A DNA stretch of 64,000 nucleotides from Oceanisphaera pacifica (GCF_017498065.1 NZ_JAGDFX010000011.1:1-64000); one strand, 5' to 3'. Counted from the stretch's first letter, positions 27,782 through 37,937 are shown. Notes: generated by a model from the letters alone, not told the origin. Program-made: numbers and translations.

Positions 27782-28498
27782 ATGCAGACTCCACATATTC
27801 TTATTGTTGAAGACGAGTTAGTCACTCGCAACACCTTAAAGGGCATTTTTGAAGCCGAAGGGTATTCTGTGCTCGAAGCAACAGATGGCGAAGAGATGTA
27901 TAGAGCACTGTCTAATAATCACGTTAATCTTGTGATTATGGACATTAATCTTCCCGGTAAAAATGGTCTACTACTGGCACGTGAATTGCGCGACCAGCAT
28001 AATTTAGCACTGATGTTTTTAACGGGCCGCGATAACGAAGTCGATAAAATTTTAGGGCTAGAAATTGGTGCCGATGACTACATCACCAAGCCTTTTAATC
28101 CGCGTGAACTCACTATTCGTGCTCGCAACTTGCTTAGCCGTACTATGCAAGTACCTGAGATAAACGAAGAAGAAAGGCTAGTAGAAGCGTATCGTTTTAA
28201 TGGCTGGACCTTAGATATTAATAGCCGCGCCTTGATTAGCCCAACTGGTGATATGTTTAAACTACCGCGCAGCGAGTTTCGCGCCATGGTGCACTTTTGT
28301 GAAAACCCAGGGCAAATTCAAAGCCGTGCCGATTTATTGAAAAAGATGACCGGCCGCGAGCTTAAGCCTCATGATCGTACTGTGGATGTCACTATTCGTC
28401 GCATTCGTAAACATTTTGAGTCTATTCCTGACACGCCAGAAATTATTGCCACCATTCACGGTGAAGGTTATCGTTTTTGTGGTGAGCTAGAAGCTTAA
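27782..28498 (+). CDS. arcA: Aerobic respiration control response regulator
   Basis: ArcA is the OmpR-family regulator that represses respiratory, TCA and glyoxylate genes when phosphorylated by ArcB under low oxygen. The 238-residue product has the receiver domain with Asp54 ([12 protein letters not shown]) and Lys-containing [13 protein letters not shown], and a winged-helix domain (about 135-235) with [16 protein letters not shown]. Length matches E. coli ArcA (238). The ArcB partner is not in the window. Confidence 0.97.
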   Translation: MQTPHILIVEDELVTRNTLKGIFEAEGYSVLEATDGEEMYRALSNNHVNLVIMDINLPGKNGLLLARELRDQHNLALMFLTGRDNEVDKILGLEIGADDYITKPFNPRELTIRARNLLSRTMQVPEINEEERLVEAYRFNGWTLDINSRALISPTGDMFKLPRSEFRAMVHFCENPGQIQSRADLLKKMTGRELKPHDRTVDVTIRRIRKHFESIPDTPEIIATIHGEGYRFCGELEA

Positions 28499-28526
28499 CC
28501 GCAACGCCTTATGTACCAGTTAAACA

Positions 28527-28555
28527 ACAAAAACCCGCCATGGCGGGTTTTTTTA
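28527..28555. terminator. Bidirectional terminator between arcA and icd
   Basis: AAACCCGCCA and TGGCGGGTTT form a perfect 20-base palindrome (28531-28550) with A-runs before and T-runs after, so it can end both arcA and the convergent icd. Confidence 0.9.
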
Positions 28556-28559
28556 TTGG

Positions 28560-29810
28560 CTACATATTATCGATAATATCGTTGGCAAATTCAGAGCAAG
28601 ACCGCAATGTGGCGCCACTCATTTGTCGCTCAAAATCATAAGTCACCGTTTTATTGGCAATAGCCGCAGACATGCCTTTAATAATTAGATTGGCCGCTTC
28701 CTGCCAGCCAATATAACGCAACATCATTTCTGCTGATAAAATTAACGAGCCTGGGTTTACCTTATCCTGCCCCGCATATTTAGGTGCGCTACCATGCGTG
28801 GCCTCAAATACCGCAACCCCATCACCTATATTAGCGCCGGGTGCAATACCAATACCGCCCACTTGGGCCGCCAATGCATCTGAAATATAGTCTCCGTTTA
28901 AGTTCATGCAGGCAATCACATCATACTCATCTGGGCGTAACAGTATTTGCTGTAAGAATGCATCGGCAATGGCATCTTTTACTGTGATTTTTTTACCTGT
29001 ATTGGGGTTTGCAAATTCACACCAAGGGCCACCGTCAATCAGGCTTGCATCAAACTCCTGTTCGGCCAAGGCATAGCCCCACTCTTTAAAGGCACCTTCG
29101 GTGTATTTCATAATATTGCCCTTGTGTACCAAGGTCACCGAGTCTCTATCATGTTCAACAGCGTACTGTAATGCCGCCCGCACCAAGCGCTCTGTGCCCG
29201 CTTTTGAGGTCGGCTTAATACCAATGCCACAGTGCTCAGAAAAGCGAATGTTTTGTACGCCCATGTCATGGGTTAAAAAGTCAATCAGCTGAGTCGCCTC
29301 TGGGCTATTGGCTGGCCACTCTATGCCGGCATAAATATCTTCGCTATTTTCTCTAAAAATCACCATGTCAGTCAGCTCTGGCTGCTTTAGAGGACTAGGG
29401 GTACCAGGGTAATAGCGAACAGGGCGCAAACATACATATAAGTCTAGCTGCTGGCGCAGGGCCACATTAAGAGAACGCATACCGCCGCCCACAGGCGTGG
29501 TAAGTGGGCCTTTAATGGCCACATGGTAATCTCGAATAACCGCTAAGGTTTCTGAGGGGAGCCACACATCTTTGCCATACACCTGAGTAGCTTTTTTTCC
29601 GCTGTATACTTCCATCCAATGAATCTGGCATTCATTGTTATAGGCCTTAGCCACGGCAGCATCAACCACAGCTTGCATAGCAGGGGTGACATCAACACCA
29701 GTGCCATCCCCTTCAATAAAAGGAATAATAGGATCGTGGGGCACCTTTAAGTGTCCGTGCTCGTCCACTGTTATTTTTTGCCCTTTAAGAGGAACGATGA
29801 CGTTTGACAT
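28560..29810 (-). CDS. icd: Isocitrate dehydrogenase (NADP)
   Basis: Icd oxidatively decarboxylates isocitrate to 2-oxoglutarate. The ATG at 29810 ([16 protein letters not shown]) has AGGAG upstream and gives 416 residues, the E. coli length. The active-site/phosphorylation loop is intact in [19 protein letters not shown], where the Ser is the AceK target. The metal-binding [15 protein letters not shown] and cofactor loop [14 protein letters not shown] are also present. Confidence 0.98.
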   Translation of the reverse strand: MSNVIVPLKGQKITVDEHGHLKVPHDPIIPFIEGDGTGVDVTPAMQAVVDAAVAKAYNNECQIHWMEVYSGKKATQVYGKDVWLPSETLAVIRDYHVAIKGPLTTPVGGGMRSLNVALRQQLDLYVCLRPVRYYPGTPSPLKQPELTDMVIFRENSEDIYAGIEWPANSPEATQLIDFLTHDMGVQNIRFSEHCGIGIKPTSKAGTERLVRAALQYAVEHDRDSVTLVHKGNIMKYTEGAFKEWGYALAEQEFDASLIDGGPWCEFANPNTGKKITVKDAIADAFLQQILLRPDEYDVIACMNLNGDYISDALAAQVGGIGIAPGANIGDGVAVFEATHGSAPKYAGQDKVNPGSLILSAEMMLRYIGWQEAANLIIKGMSAAIANKTVTYDFERQMSGATLRSCSEFANDIIDNM

Positions 29811-29997
29811 GTTCGGCTGCTCCTTAACGGTTAATCGAGAAGGCTTTTTAATAAAGCTCAATTTGACACTTAATAAGTAACATAAATGTTAAATTAAAAA
29901 TAGAGGCCCAAAGTCTTTCTCACTCTTTTTGCGAGGTATTAGTCTCAGGCACTGACTTTTGTTATGGTAAAATTAATGTTTATTAAATTTAGCCTCT

Positions 29998-30591
29998 ATG
30001 AAAGCAAAAAAAACACGCTCTTATAATAGAGCAGCCAATGCCGGACCTAAAGCTGACTCGGCAACCACTCTATTATTTAACAAACCTTATATGGTGCTGT
30101 GCCAATTTACCGATGCTGAAGGCCGCCAAACATTGGCAGACTTTATTGATAAACCTGGGGTGTATGCTGCAGGGCGGCTCGATAGAGACAGCGAGGGCTT
30201 ATTAGTACTGACTAATAATGGTGCCTTAAATGCCAAGCTGACACAGCCTGGCCGCAAAACCGCGAAAACCTATTGGGCACAGGTAGAAGGTGTGCCCACA
30301 GAGACAGACTTAGACGAGCTTCGCCAAGGCGTAACTTTAAAAGATGGCCCTACCCTGCCCGCTCAAGTGCGTATTATGCCCCAACCCAATATTTGGCCTC
30401 GTACGCCGCCTATTCGCGAGCGCCAACAGATCCCAACCAGCTGGTTAGAAATTAACATTATTGAAGGCCGTAACCGTCAAGTCAGGCGCATGACAGCCCA
30501 TATTGGCTTCCCGACTTTACGCCTTATTCGCTATCGCGTTGGGCCATGGACGCTTGATAGCTTACCCTCAGGCCAATGGAGAACCGTATGA
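29998..30591 (+). CDS. rluE: 23S rRNA pseudouridine synthase (position 2457)
   Basis: RluE makes pseudouridine 2457 in 23S rRNA. The 197-residue product has the catalytic motif [19 protein letters not shown] with the key Asp, the [15 protein letters not shown] strand and the C-terminal [14 protein letters not shown] signature of the RsuA/RluE group. It is divergent from icd and overlaps nudJ by 4 bases, the same order as in E. coli. Confidence 0.95.
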   Translation: MKAKKTRSYNRAANAGPKADSATTLLFNKPYMVLCQFTDAEGRQTLADFIDKPGVYAAGRLDRDSEGLLVLTNNGALNAKLTQPGRKTAKTYWAQVEGVPTETDLDELRQGVTLKDGPTLPAQVRIMPQPNIWPRTPPIRERQQIPTSWLEINIIEGRNRQVRRMTAHIGFPTLRLIRYRVGPWTLDSLPSGQWRTV

Positions 30592-31043
30592 GCCATCATC
30601 CTTTTGCCGTAACAGTGGCCATCATCATACGCGCGGGCGAGCGTTTTTTAATGGTCGAAGAATGGCAGCAAGGTAAAATCCGCTTTAATCAGCCTGCGGG
30701 TCACTTAGAGCCCGGCGAAACCATACTGGCCGGTGCCCAGCGTGAGCTATTAGAAGAAACGGGGCTAAACATTCCTCTTGAGCAAGGGGTGGCAATTTAT
30801 CAATTTGAAGCTCCCGATAATGGTACTCATTTTGTACGCTTTACCTTTTGCGCCGAAGTAACTGAGCCGTTAACCACCCAACCACAAGATCCCGATGACG
30901 ATATTATCCGCTGCCACTGGTTAACCCTACCAGAGATTGCCGCTTTAGGCAGCCAATTACGTAGCCCCATGATTTTGTCCTCACTTAATGATTACCTTGC
31001 CGGCCAACGCTTTGCTCTTAATTCATTAAAACAGCAGAGTTAA
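30588..31043 (+). CDS. nudJ: Nudix hydrolase (phosphatase) NudJ
   Basis: NudJ hydrolyses nucleoside tri- and diphosphates and HMP pyrophosphate in E. coli. The ATG at 30588 overlaps the rluE TGA. The 151-residue product has the Nudix box [20 protein letters not shown], then TG. In E. coli nudJ is followed by mnmA; here mgtE, ravA-viaA and a globin gene intervene. Confidence 0.93.
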   Translation: MSHHPFAVTVAIIIRAGERFLMVEEWQQGKIRFNQPAGHLEPGETILAGAQRELLEETGLNIPLEQGVAIYQFEAPDNGTHFVRFTFCAEVTEPLTTQPQDPDDDIIRCHWLTLPEIAALGSQLRSPMILSSLNDYLAGQRFALNSLKQQS

Positions 31044-31208
31044 GGGGATTAGAGGCTACTTCAACATTTTGCTTGGCTTGCTATAAAAAATTCAATCACT
31101 TAGCATTTGCCGTTTACTCAACACTAAGCCTATTTATGCTGTGTGAGCCTAACATTGCCACTTTTAGCTGACGTTGATTGCCTATTAGGCCATAACGCGG
31201 AGCAGAAT

Positions 31209-32549
31209 ATGAAAAACCAAGAACTCGCGTTGGTCATTGGCAACGCCATTGAACAAGAACAATTTGACACCGCCCTTGAGCAGCTGACTCCTTTGCGCCC
31301 CATTGATATCGCCGATATTTTAGCTGAAATTGCCCCGTCTTTAGCTTGGCGTTTATTAGATCGTCTCCCCAATAGAGCGACGGTGTTTTCTTATTTAGAT
31401 GCCGATGTACAAGAGCTGCTTGCCCGAGCTTTTCCGCGCGCCAATTTAGCACGCGTAGTGGGTGAAATGCCCTCAGATGAGCGCACCGACTTATATAAGC
31501 ATCTTGATCAAGCACAAAAAGACGCGCTGCTTCCTGCCCTTGCTCAAGCAAAACGCGAAGATATTAGAAAGCTGGCCGCCTATCAAGAAGGCACTGCGGG
31601 CGCTTTAATGAGCTCAGATTACGCCACCCTAGAGCCCAATATGAATGTGAGTACGGCACTGGCGACATTACGCGTAGAAGCCCCCGATGCAGAAACCATT
31701 TATCATGCCTATGTGATTGATAGCGAGCGTAAATTATTAGGGGTAGTGTCATTGCGCGCCCTTATTTTAGCCGCGCCCCATACCCTAATGCATAACTTAA
31801 TGATCAGCGCCCCCGTACATTGTAAAGTAGACGATAATCAAGAAGACGTTGCGAAAACCGTGGCCCGTTATGACCTTATTGCTCTGCCTATTACCGATGA
31901 GCATGGTGCCTTAGTGGGCATAGTCACCCACGATGACGCCATGGACGTAGCCAGTGACGAGGCCACCGATGACTTTCATAAATCCGGCGGTGTGACCAGT
32001 ATTGTTGGTAAATTAAAAGATGCCAGCATAGGCGTACTGTATCGCAAACGGGTGTTTTGGCTGGTATTGCTGGTATTTGGCAACTTATTCTCAGGCGCCG
32101 GCATTGCGCACTTTGAAGATATTATTGCCGCCAATCTGGTACTGGTGTTCTTTTTACCTTTACTGGTGGACAGCGGCGGCAACGCCGGCTCGCAATCTGC
32201 CACCTTAATGGTGCGCGCTTTAGCCACTGGCGATGTGGTGATGCGCGATTGGTTTCGTTTATTAGGTAAAGAAACCCTAGTGGCATTGTGTTTAGGCGCC
32301 ACCATGGCTGTGGCCGTGTCTGCCATTGGCTATATGCGTGGCGACGAAGTGGTGGCCTTAGTGCTGGCCATGAGCATGATGTCGGTGGTCATGATTGGTT
32401 GCGTAGTGGGCATGAGTCTGCCCTTTGTGTTAAATAAATTGGGCTTTGATCCCGCCAGCGCCAGCGCCCCCCTTATCACCTCTGTGTGTGACGCCTCAGG
32501 CGTTATTATCTATCTATTTATCGCCTCACGCTTTTTAGCCTTGGGCTAG
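31209..32549 (+). CDS. mgtE: Magnesium transporter MgtE
   Basis: MgtE is a Mg2+-gated Mg2+ channel of the inner membrane. The ATG at 31209 (MKNQELALVIGNAIEQEQ) follows GGAG; the product has 446 residues. The N-terminal helical domain (about 1-130) is followed by two CBS domains (about 130-250) and five membrane segments (about 275-446) with the pore signature LPLLVDSGGNAGSQSATLMV. A short heptamer array and a repeat block follow the stop. Confidence 0.95.
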   Translation: MKNQELALVIGNAIEQEQFDTALEQLTPLRPIDIADILAEIAPSLAWRLLDRLPNRATVFSYLDADVQELLARAFPRANLARVVGEMPSDERTDLYKHLDQAQKDALLPALAQAKREDIRKLAAYQEGTAGALMSSDYATLEPNMNVSTALATLRVEAPDAETIYHAYVIDSERKLLGVVSLRALILAAPHTLMHNLMISAPVHCKVDDNQEDVAKTVARYDLIALPITDEHGALVGIVTHDDAMDVASDEATDDFHKSGGVTSIVGKLKDASIGVLYRKRVFWLVLLVFGNLFSGAGIAHFEDIIAANLVLVFFLPLLVDSGGNAGSQSATLMVRALATGDVVMRDWFRLLGKETLVALCLGATMAVAVSAIGYMRGDEVVALVLAMSMMSVVMIGCVVGMSLPFVLNKLGFDPASASAPLITSVCDASGVIIYLFIASRFLALG

Positions 32550-32554
32550 AGGTT

Positions 32555-32571
32555 GGGGAATAGGGAATAGT
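32555..32571. repeat. Short heptamer array after mgtE (GGGAATA x about 2.3)
   Basis: GGGGAATAGGGAATAGT lies within 25 bases of the mgtE stop. It is the complement of the CCCTATT unit that forms the longer array after phoU. Confidence 0.6.
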
Positions 32572-32636
32572 AACAGAAAGACAAGCGCGGTGTGCTAATC
32601 ACTAGTCCCTAATCACCCATCCCAGCAATCTATTTC

Positions 32637-32931
32637 GTCATTGCGAGGAGCGCAGCGACGCGGCAATCTAGGCCCTTCGGGCAGCGATCAGCTTTAAGCC
32701 GTCAGCTATCAGACAAACAAAAACAAACCGACCGCAGAGCGGCCATAAGCCAACAAACAGACGCTGGTTGAGTGTTGAGTGGACTGACAGCTTACCGCTG
32801 ATAGCTGACGGCTTTCTTTTAGTTATACGCTGAGCGCGGTACGAACAAACAGTGTTTTCTTTAACGTATGATGTATAGCGTTAGACCTAGCGCTCTCTTT
32901 TACAATGGATTGCTTCGTACCTCGCAATGAC
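32637..32931. repeat. Composite repeat with GTCATTGCGAGG / CCTCGCAATGAC ends (copy D)
   Basis: This 295-base element has exact 12-base inverted ends. It starts GTCATTGCGAGGAGCGCAGC and ends GCTTCGTACCTCGCAATGAC. The interior differs from copies A-C in part but has the same CGGTACGAACAAACA and TTAACGTATG-like segments, and contains a nested AGCTATCAG/CTGATAGCT inverted pair. Confidence 0.78.
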
Positions 32932-32955
32932 CAAAGAGAGTCGCTCTGGCTTTTC

Positions 32956-32980
32956 GTAGGGGCGAATTTATTCGCACAAA
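32956..32980. repeat. Palindromic repeat, GTAGGGGCGAATTTATTCGC variant
   Basis: This variant of the GGTCGAATGAATTCGACC family, with the GTAGGG flank now on the left, lies between repeats D and E in the mgtE-ravA gap. Confidence 0.65.
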
Positions 32981-33001
32981 AACCATGGCATACCTTAAAA
33001 T

Positions 33002-33026
33002 CGGTCGAATTAATTTGACCCTACAC
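33002..33026. repeat. Palindromic repeat, GGTCGAATTAATTTGACCCT variant
   Basis: Another variant of the same family lies 22 bases after the previous one, in the opposite orientation as judged by the CCCTAC flank. Confidence 0.65.
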
Positions 33027-33069
33027 ACGATTGGATTTTTTAATGTAAGGCGTACCGCTTTACTTCGTC

Positions 33070-33158
33070 GTCATTGCGAGGAGCGCAGCGACGCGGCAAT
33101 CCATGTCTGGCGCTGCACGGGCCTGAAGAATGGATTGCCACGCTGCGCTCGCAATGAC
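33070..33158. repeat. Minimal GTCATTGCGAGG inverted-repeat element (copy E)
   Basis: This 89-base copy consists almost only of the two ends: GTCATTGCGAGGAGCGCAGC with a following GCGGCAATCCAT, then ATGGATTGCCACGCTGCGCT ending CGCAATGAC. It forms a long hairpin. The remainder of the 821-base gap 32550-33370 holds repeats D and E and AGCTGACAGC-type stretches. Confidence 0.8.
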
Positions 33159-33370
33159 CCAAATTCTGGGTTTTCTGTAGTTCCACGCTTTAGCTGTGGA
33201 TTCTGCGAAGCAGAAAGGCTTTTCAACTGACAGCTTATAGCTTACGGCTGACAGCTCCCCGAAGGGGATAAGCTGGGCGCTATTTCTTAGCGCTTACTGC
33301 TTAAAGCTGGCCGCCTTTTTGGGTACAATCGTAAAACACTTTTAATACAATCAACTTACAGGTCTGACAC

Positions 33371-34825
33371 ATGGCGACAAAATCCCGTATTGCAGCACTT
33401 ATCACCCACATGCAGCAAGGGCTGCTAGAGCGGGATACGCCAGCCAGACTGGCCTTGCTTGCCGCCTTATCGGGGGAGCATTTATTATTACTTGGCCCCC
33501 CTGGCACCGCCAAAAGTGAAATGGCCCGTCGCCTGCATACAGTGGTTGATGATAATCGCTATTTTGAGCGTTTATTAACACGCTTTTCGGTGCCCGAAGA
33601 ATTATTTGGCCCCTTATCCATTAAAGCACTTGAGCAAGACCGCTATTTACGCCAAACCCAAGGCTACTTACCCGAGTCTGCCATTGCCTTTATCGATGAA
33701 ATATTTAAAGCCAATAGCGCCATTCTTAACAGCTTACTCACTCTGCTCAACGAGCGTCAGTTCGACAACGGCAGTGAACGGGTGACAGTGCCGCTTATTT
33801 CGGTGATTGCTGCCAGTAACGAGCTACCAGAAAGTGCCGAACTTAATGCGCTGTACGACCGCTTTTTACTGCGTTTTCAAGTTAATCCCATTAACGACGA
33901 CAGCTTTACTCAGCTGCTTACTTTAAATCACAGCTATCAAGCCCCCGATGACTCACAACGTTTAAGCCAAGCCGATTTGGATACTATTCGCGATGGTGCT
34001 AACCAGCTTGAGCTATCGGATGCACTGATCCGTTTATTACATAGCTTGCGTGCTTTTTTAGCCGAGCAAGATATGACGATTTCCGATAGACGCTGGCGCA
34101 AAGTGATTAAGCTCATCAAGGTGTCGGCTTTTTGTAATGGTGAAACGCAAGCCGGATTATTTGACGCTTGGTTATTACCGCACTGCATGTGGCAGCAACC
34201 CGAGCAATTTTCCTCCCTCAATAACTGGTTAAAAGAGCACATTGCCGCAGATCCTGGCTTTAGCCCTGCATTAATGACGGAATTAGTGGATAGTTGGCAA
34301 CAACGATTAGATCAAGATGCCGATCCTGTGCTTCCTGCATTAAACGAACAGGGTTATCAGCTGTACTTAGACGAACAAGGCCAACCAGTTACAGAAGCTA
34401 AAGGCCAGCGCCAACGCACCAATGAGAAAGGTGAATTACTCTATCACCAGCCTCGCTTGGCTAACTCTAGTTTTACCGCCGATGAAATTCGTAATTTAGG
34501 CGGGCAGCTTGATCAATACCAGCCTATTTTAGAGCCCTATCAGCGCCCTACGGCTTTGCAAGCCAAAGCCTGGCCCGCTGCGCACATTGAGTCTCGTTTG
34601 CGCCAACTTGACGAGCGCATTGCCGAGCTGACTCAATACTTAGGCTGGCTGGATCAACAACTGACTGACTTACCCGAGCGTTTACGCCAGCACCTGTGGT
34701 TAGAGTCAGACTTATCGGCCCAAATACAGCAACAACTCACCCAACAGCAACAACAATTAACCCAGCAAAAAGCGCGCTTGCAACAGTTGCACGAGGGCTT
34801 TTCTGCGCTACCGGTTGAGGCTTAA
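33371..34825 (+). CDS. ravA: MoxR-family AAA+ ATPase RavA
   Basis: RavA is a MoxR AAA+ ATPase that works with ViaA; in E. coli the pair influences respiratory complexes such as NADH dehydrogenase and fumarate reductase and binds the lysine decarboxylase LdcI. The 484-residue product has Walker A LLLGPPGTAKSEMARR (about 36-51), Walker B AIAFIDEIFK and sensor 1 VIAASNELPES. The C-terminal part has a Gln-rich coiled helix (about 455-475). viaA follows within 4 bases. Confidence 0.93.
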   Translation: MATKSRIAALITHMQQGLLERDTPARLALLAALSGEHLLLLGPPGTAKSEMARRLHTVVDDNRYFERLLTRFSVPEELFGPLSIKALEQDRYLRQTQGYLPESAIAFIDEIFKANSAILNSLLTLLNERQFDNGSERVTVPLISVIAASNELPESAELNALYDRFLLRFQVNPINDDSFTQLLTLNHSYQAPDDSQRLSQADLDTIRDGANQLELSDALIRLLHSLRAFLAEQDMTISDRRWRKVIKLIKVSAFCNGETQAGLFDAWLLPHCMWQQPEQFSSLNNWLKEHIAADPGFSPALMTELVDSWQQRLDQDADPVLPALNEQGYQLYLDEQGQPVTEAKGQRQRTNEKGELLYHQPRLANSSFTADEIRNLGGQLDQYQPILEPYQRPTALQAKAWPAAHIESRLRQLDERIAELTQYLGWLDQQLTDLPERLRQHLWLESDLSAQIQQQLTQQQQQLTQQKARLQQLHEGFSALPVEA

Positions 34826-34828
34826 TTG

Positions 34829-36262
34829 ATGCCAACCCCATTACCTCCCGGATTGGCGCCATTATCAAGTTTACCCGAAAACTTGTTTGCGCTGGTGGTA
34901 ACTCACTCTTTGGGTAGTCTGTTGCCCAGAGCCATTTGGGTGCAGCAGTTACTGACCAGACTCGATAAAGGGCAGCTGGCTCCGCCGGCTCAGTGGTTAA
35001 ACACCAGCACCGAGCGGCGTATTCGTCAGTTGCTGGCGCGCTCTGGTGCCTTGCTCTATAGCGAGCAGACCCCAGAGGTGGCGCAAGCTGTGGTGCAAGA
35101 TATTTTACTCACCCTAGAGCAAGTTGAACTGGCTTGGCCAGCCACTGCTAACGGGCTTATGTTGCACCAAGTCGTTTCAGATAAAGCCGCAGCTCAACAA
35201 ATCGCCCGCGCTCGCCATACCCGTGACGCCCTTAATAAGCTTGCCAAGCAGTGGGAGCACAGAGTGAGCTTGTGGCAAAGCATGGATCAGGTAGCCGAGG
35301 AATTAGGAGTGGCACCGGCAATTGGTACTGATCAAAACAGTGGTGAGCTAAGAGACAGAGCCTGGTTTGATTTATTGCGCTTAAAGCAGTGGATTTCAAA
35401 TATTCAGCCTTTGCAGCGTTTATTACAGCAACTGGGCCAGCAAAGGCCTAGCCCAGAGCAAAGTGCTGAAATTAGCCAGTTACAGCAAAAAATGAGCCCT
35501 AACGAGCAGGGTCTGCAAGAGCGCAAAATCCCCGATGTGCCCATGGAAACCGACGGAATCACCCGCTCCGATAATCTTACTCGCATGTTACCCATAGAAG
35601 CCGCGTTTATGGGGCACTCAGTGTTGCACATGCTGTGGCACGCCCGCCGCGCCGAACAAGGCCTGCTTAGTTATGCCGTAGCAGGGGTGATGCCCATAGA
35701 TGCCGGCACCGACTGGACAGCCCCACGATCAGGTAAAGGCGAAGGCACGGGCCAAGGGCTGCAACAAGGCCCTATTATTCTGTGCCTAGATACCTCTGCC
35801 TCCATGCACGGTTTAGCCGAGCAAGTTTCTAAAGCCTTGGTATTAGAAGCATTAAGTGTGGCTAAACAACACAACCGCGCCTGCTTGGTTTATTTGTTTG
35901 GTGGCGCCGATGAGCTGCTCACGCTAGATAATCAAGACTTAACACTGCCCGAACTTCTGGATATGTTACGCGGCTCCTTTAGTGGTGGTACAGACGTCAA
36001 CACACCCTTGCTAGCAGCCTTACAACGCTTAAAGCAACAGGCCTATCAGCAAGCGGATATATTGCTGGTGAGCGATGGGGAGTTTCAGGTAAGCCAAGAG
36101 TTACAACAGCACGTTGAACAGGCAAAAGAGCAACAAGGGATGCGCGTATTTGGCCTACAGCTCGGCTACGCAACGGCACTGCACGCCATGCAACAATTGT
36201 GCGAACCGATACGGTTATTTAGTGATTGGAAAACCCTAGAGCAAGCAGCACGCTTACAATAA
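34829..36262 (+). CDS. viaA: VWA-domain protein ViaA
   Basis: ViaA is the von Willebrand A partner that stimulates RavA ATPase. The ATG at 34829 is 8 bases after GAGG and preferred to the in-frame TTG at 34826. The 477-residue product has a long helical N-terminal region and a C-terminal VWA domain (about 310-477) with the metal-binding motif CLDTSASMHG and the second site SGGTDVNTPLL. It lies in an operon with ravA and probably the downstream globin. Confidence 0.93.
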   Translation: MPTPLPPGLAPLSSLPENLFALVVTHSLGSLLPRAIWVQQLLTRLDKGQLAPPAQWLNTSTERRIRQLLARSGALLYSEQTPEVAQAVVQDILLTLEQVELAWPATANGLMLHQVVSDKAAAQQIARARHTRDALNKLAKQWEHRVSLWQSMDQVAEELGVAPAIGTDQNSGELRDRAWFDLLRLKQWISNIQPLQRLLQQLGQQRPSPEQSAEISQLQQKMSPNEQGLQERKIPDVPMETDGITRSDNLTRMLPIEAAFMGHSVLHMLWHARRAEQGLLSYAVAGVMPIDAGTDWTAPRSGKGEGTGQGLQQGPIILCLDTSASMHGLAEQVSKALVLEALSVAKQHNRACLVYLFGGADELLTLDNQDLTLPELLDMLRGSFSGGTDVNTPLLAALQRLKQQAYQQADILLVSDGEFQVSQELQQHVEQAKEQQGMRVFGLQLGYATALHAMQQLCEPIRLFSDWKTLEQAARLQ

Positions 36263-36280
36263 CTTGCAGAGATTTTATTT

Positions 36281-36685
36281 ATGACAACTCCCTCTATGTT
36301 TGGTCAAGCAGATAACTCTTATCTAGCCGCAGGTGGTGAGGCGGGATTACAGCAATTGGCCGCCGATTTTTATCACGCCATGGACACTCGCACCGATGCT
36401 GCCATTATTAGGGCCATGCACCCAGACTGCCTAAAAGAAAGCACCGATAAACTAGCCCGCTTTTTAGCCGGCTGGTTAGGTGGCCCAAGTTTATATCGTG
36501 AAAAATATGGCCCCATTAGCATTCCTCGCGCTCATGCACATTTAGCCATTGGCTCAAGTGAACGTGATGCTTGGCTGGCTTGTATGGCACAAGCCTTAGC
36601 TCAACAAGACTACAGCCCCTCATTTAAAACTTATTTATTACAAGCGCTCAGTGTTCCTGCCGAACGCTGCCGCACCCAAGCATAA
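36281..36685 (+). CDS. Group 2 truncated haemoglobin
   Basis: The 134-residue product has the two-over-two truncated-globin pattern: FYHAMDTR (B/C region), LARFLAGWLGGPSLYREKYG (E helix), a probable proximal His in PRAHAHLAIG and the group 2 Trp in RDAWL. Such proteins bind O2 or NO and are linked to nitrosative stress or oxygen handling. It starts 18 bases after the viaA stop, so it probably belongs to the ravA-viaA operon. The ligand and function are unknown. Confidence 0.87.
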   Translation: MTTPSMFGQADNSYLAAGGEAGLQQLAADFYHAMDTRTDAAIIRAMHPDCLKESTDKLARFLAGWLGGPSLYREKYGPISIPRAHAHLAIGSSERDAWLACMAQALAQQDYSPSFKTYLLQALSVPAERCRTQA

Positions 36686-36830
36686 GCTTTAAACGAACAG
36701 CGCGCTTGCAGTAAACCGCACGGCGCTGCCTTATTTAAAAATAGAAGCATTGAATTACCGGTATAGCCTCCCGCTGTTGGCGTTTGTCTGGTAAAATGGC
36801 GGCCGTTTTGCAATCAGGTGACGGCGAGTA

Positions 36831-37937
36831 ATGAGCGATAACAGTCAATTAAAAGTGATTGTCGGCATGTCCGGCGGGGTAGACTCTTCAGTCTCAGCCT
36901 ATCTGCTACAACAGCAGGGCTATCAGGTGGAAGGCCTGTTTATGAAAAACTGGGAAGAAGACGATACCGACGAGTATTGCTCTGCCGCCGAAGACTTAGC
37001 CGATGCACAGTCGGTATGCGACAAGCTGGGTATTGAACTACATACCATCAACTTTGCCGCCGAATATTGGGACAATGTGTTTGAGCATTTTTTGGCCGAG
37101 TATAAAGCCGGTCGTACCCCTAACCCTGATATTCTGTGCAACAAAGAAATCAAATTTAAGGCTTTTTTAGAGTTTGCCGCCGAAGACTTAGGCGCAGACT
37201 ATATTGCCACCGGCCACTATGTGCGCCGCAGTTTTGGCGAGCAACCGCAAATGTTGCGCGGCATAGATGGCAATAAAGACCAAAGCTATTTTCTGTATAC
37301 CCTAAGTAGCGAACAAATAAGCAAAAGCTTATTTCCGGTGGGCGAGCTAGAAAAACCCGAAGTACGCCGCATTGCCGAGCAACTGGAATTAGTTACCGCT
37401 GGCAAAAAAGATTCCACGGGGATCTGCTTTATTGGTGAGCGGAAATTTACTGACTTTTTAGCCCAGTATTTACCAGCGCAGCCAGGCAACATTGAAACCG
37501 TTAACGGCGAAGTGATAGGTAAGCATCAGGGCTTGATGTATCACACCTTAGGCCAGCGCAAGGGCTTAGGCATTGGTGGTTTAAAAAATGCCAGTGACGA
37601 CCCTTGGTATGTGGTCGACAAAGAGCTGGATCGCAATGTGTTGGTGGTGGCCCAGGGCGATCATCCACGGCTTTACTCAAAAGGCCTAATTACACGCCAA
37701 TTACACTGGGTTAACCGCACGCCCATTAGTGAGGCTTTTCGCTGCACCATAAAAACCCGTTATCGCCAAACCGACATTCCCTGCTTAGTTGAGCCCCTAG
37801 ATGACGACACCCTTAAAGTCACCTTTGATACGCCGCAAGCTGCAGTCACTCCAGGCCAGTCTGCCGTATTTTATGATGGCGACGTGTGCTTAGGCGGCGG
37901 TGTGATAGAAACGCGTTTAAATGAGGAGCCAGTGTGA
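36831..37937 (+). CDS. mnmA: tRNA-specific 2-thiouridylase
   Basis: MnmA thiolates the wobble uridine (s2U34) of tRNA-Lys, -Glu and -Gln using ATP and sulfur relayed by the Tus system. The 368-residue product has the PP-loop [17 protein letters not shown] and the two catalytic cysteines in [12 protein letters not shown] and [12 protein letters not shown]. hflD overlaps its stop by 4 bases (GTGA). Confidence 0.97.
   Translation: MSDNSQLKVIVGMSGGVDSSVSAYLLQQQGYQVEGLFMKNWEEDDTDEYCSAAEDLADAQSVCDKLGIELHTINFAAEYWDNVFEHFLAEYKAGRTPNPDILCNKEIKFKAFLEFAAEDLGADYIATGHYVRRSFGEQPQMLRGIDGNKDQSYFLYTLSSEQISKSLFPVGELEKPEVRRIAEQLELVTAGKKDSTGICFIGERKFTDFLAQYLPAQPGNIETVNGEVIGKHQGLMYHTLGQRKGLGIGGLKNASDDPWYVVDKELDRNVLVVAQGDHPRLYSKGLITRQLHWVNRTPISEAFRCTIKTRYRQTDIPCLVEPLDDDTLKVTFDTPQAAVTPGQSAVFYDGDVCLGGGVIETRLNEEPV

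Noticed and set aside
32985-33230. 81-codon plus-strand frame containing RHCEERSDAAIH
   Set aside because: It is a translation of the GTCATTGCGAGG repeat (copy E) and flanking palindromes; such peptides recur wherever the repeat occurs and there is no ribosome site.
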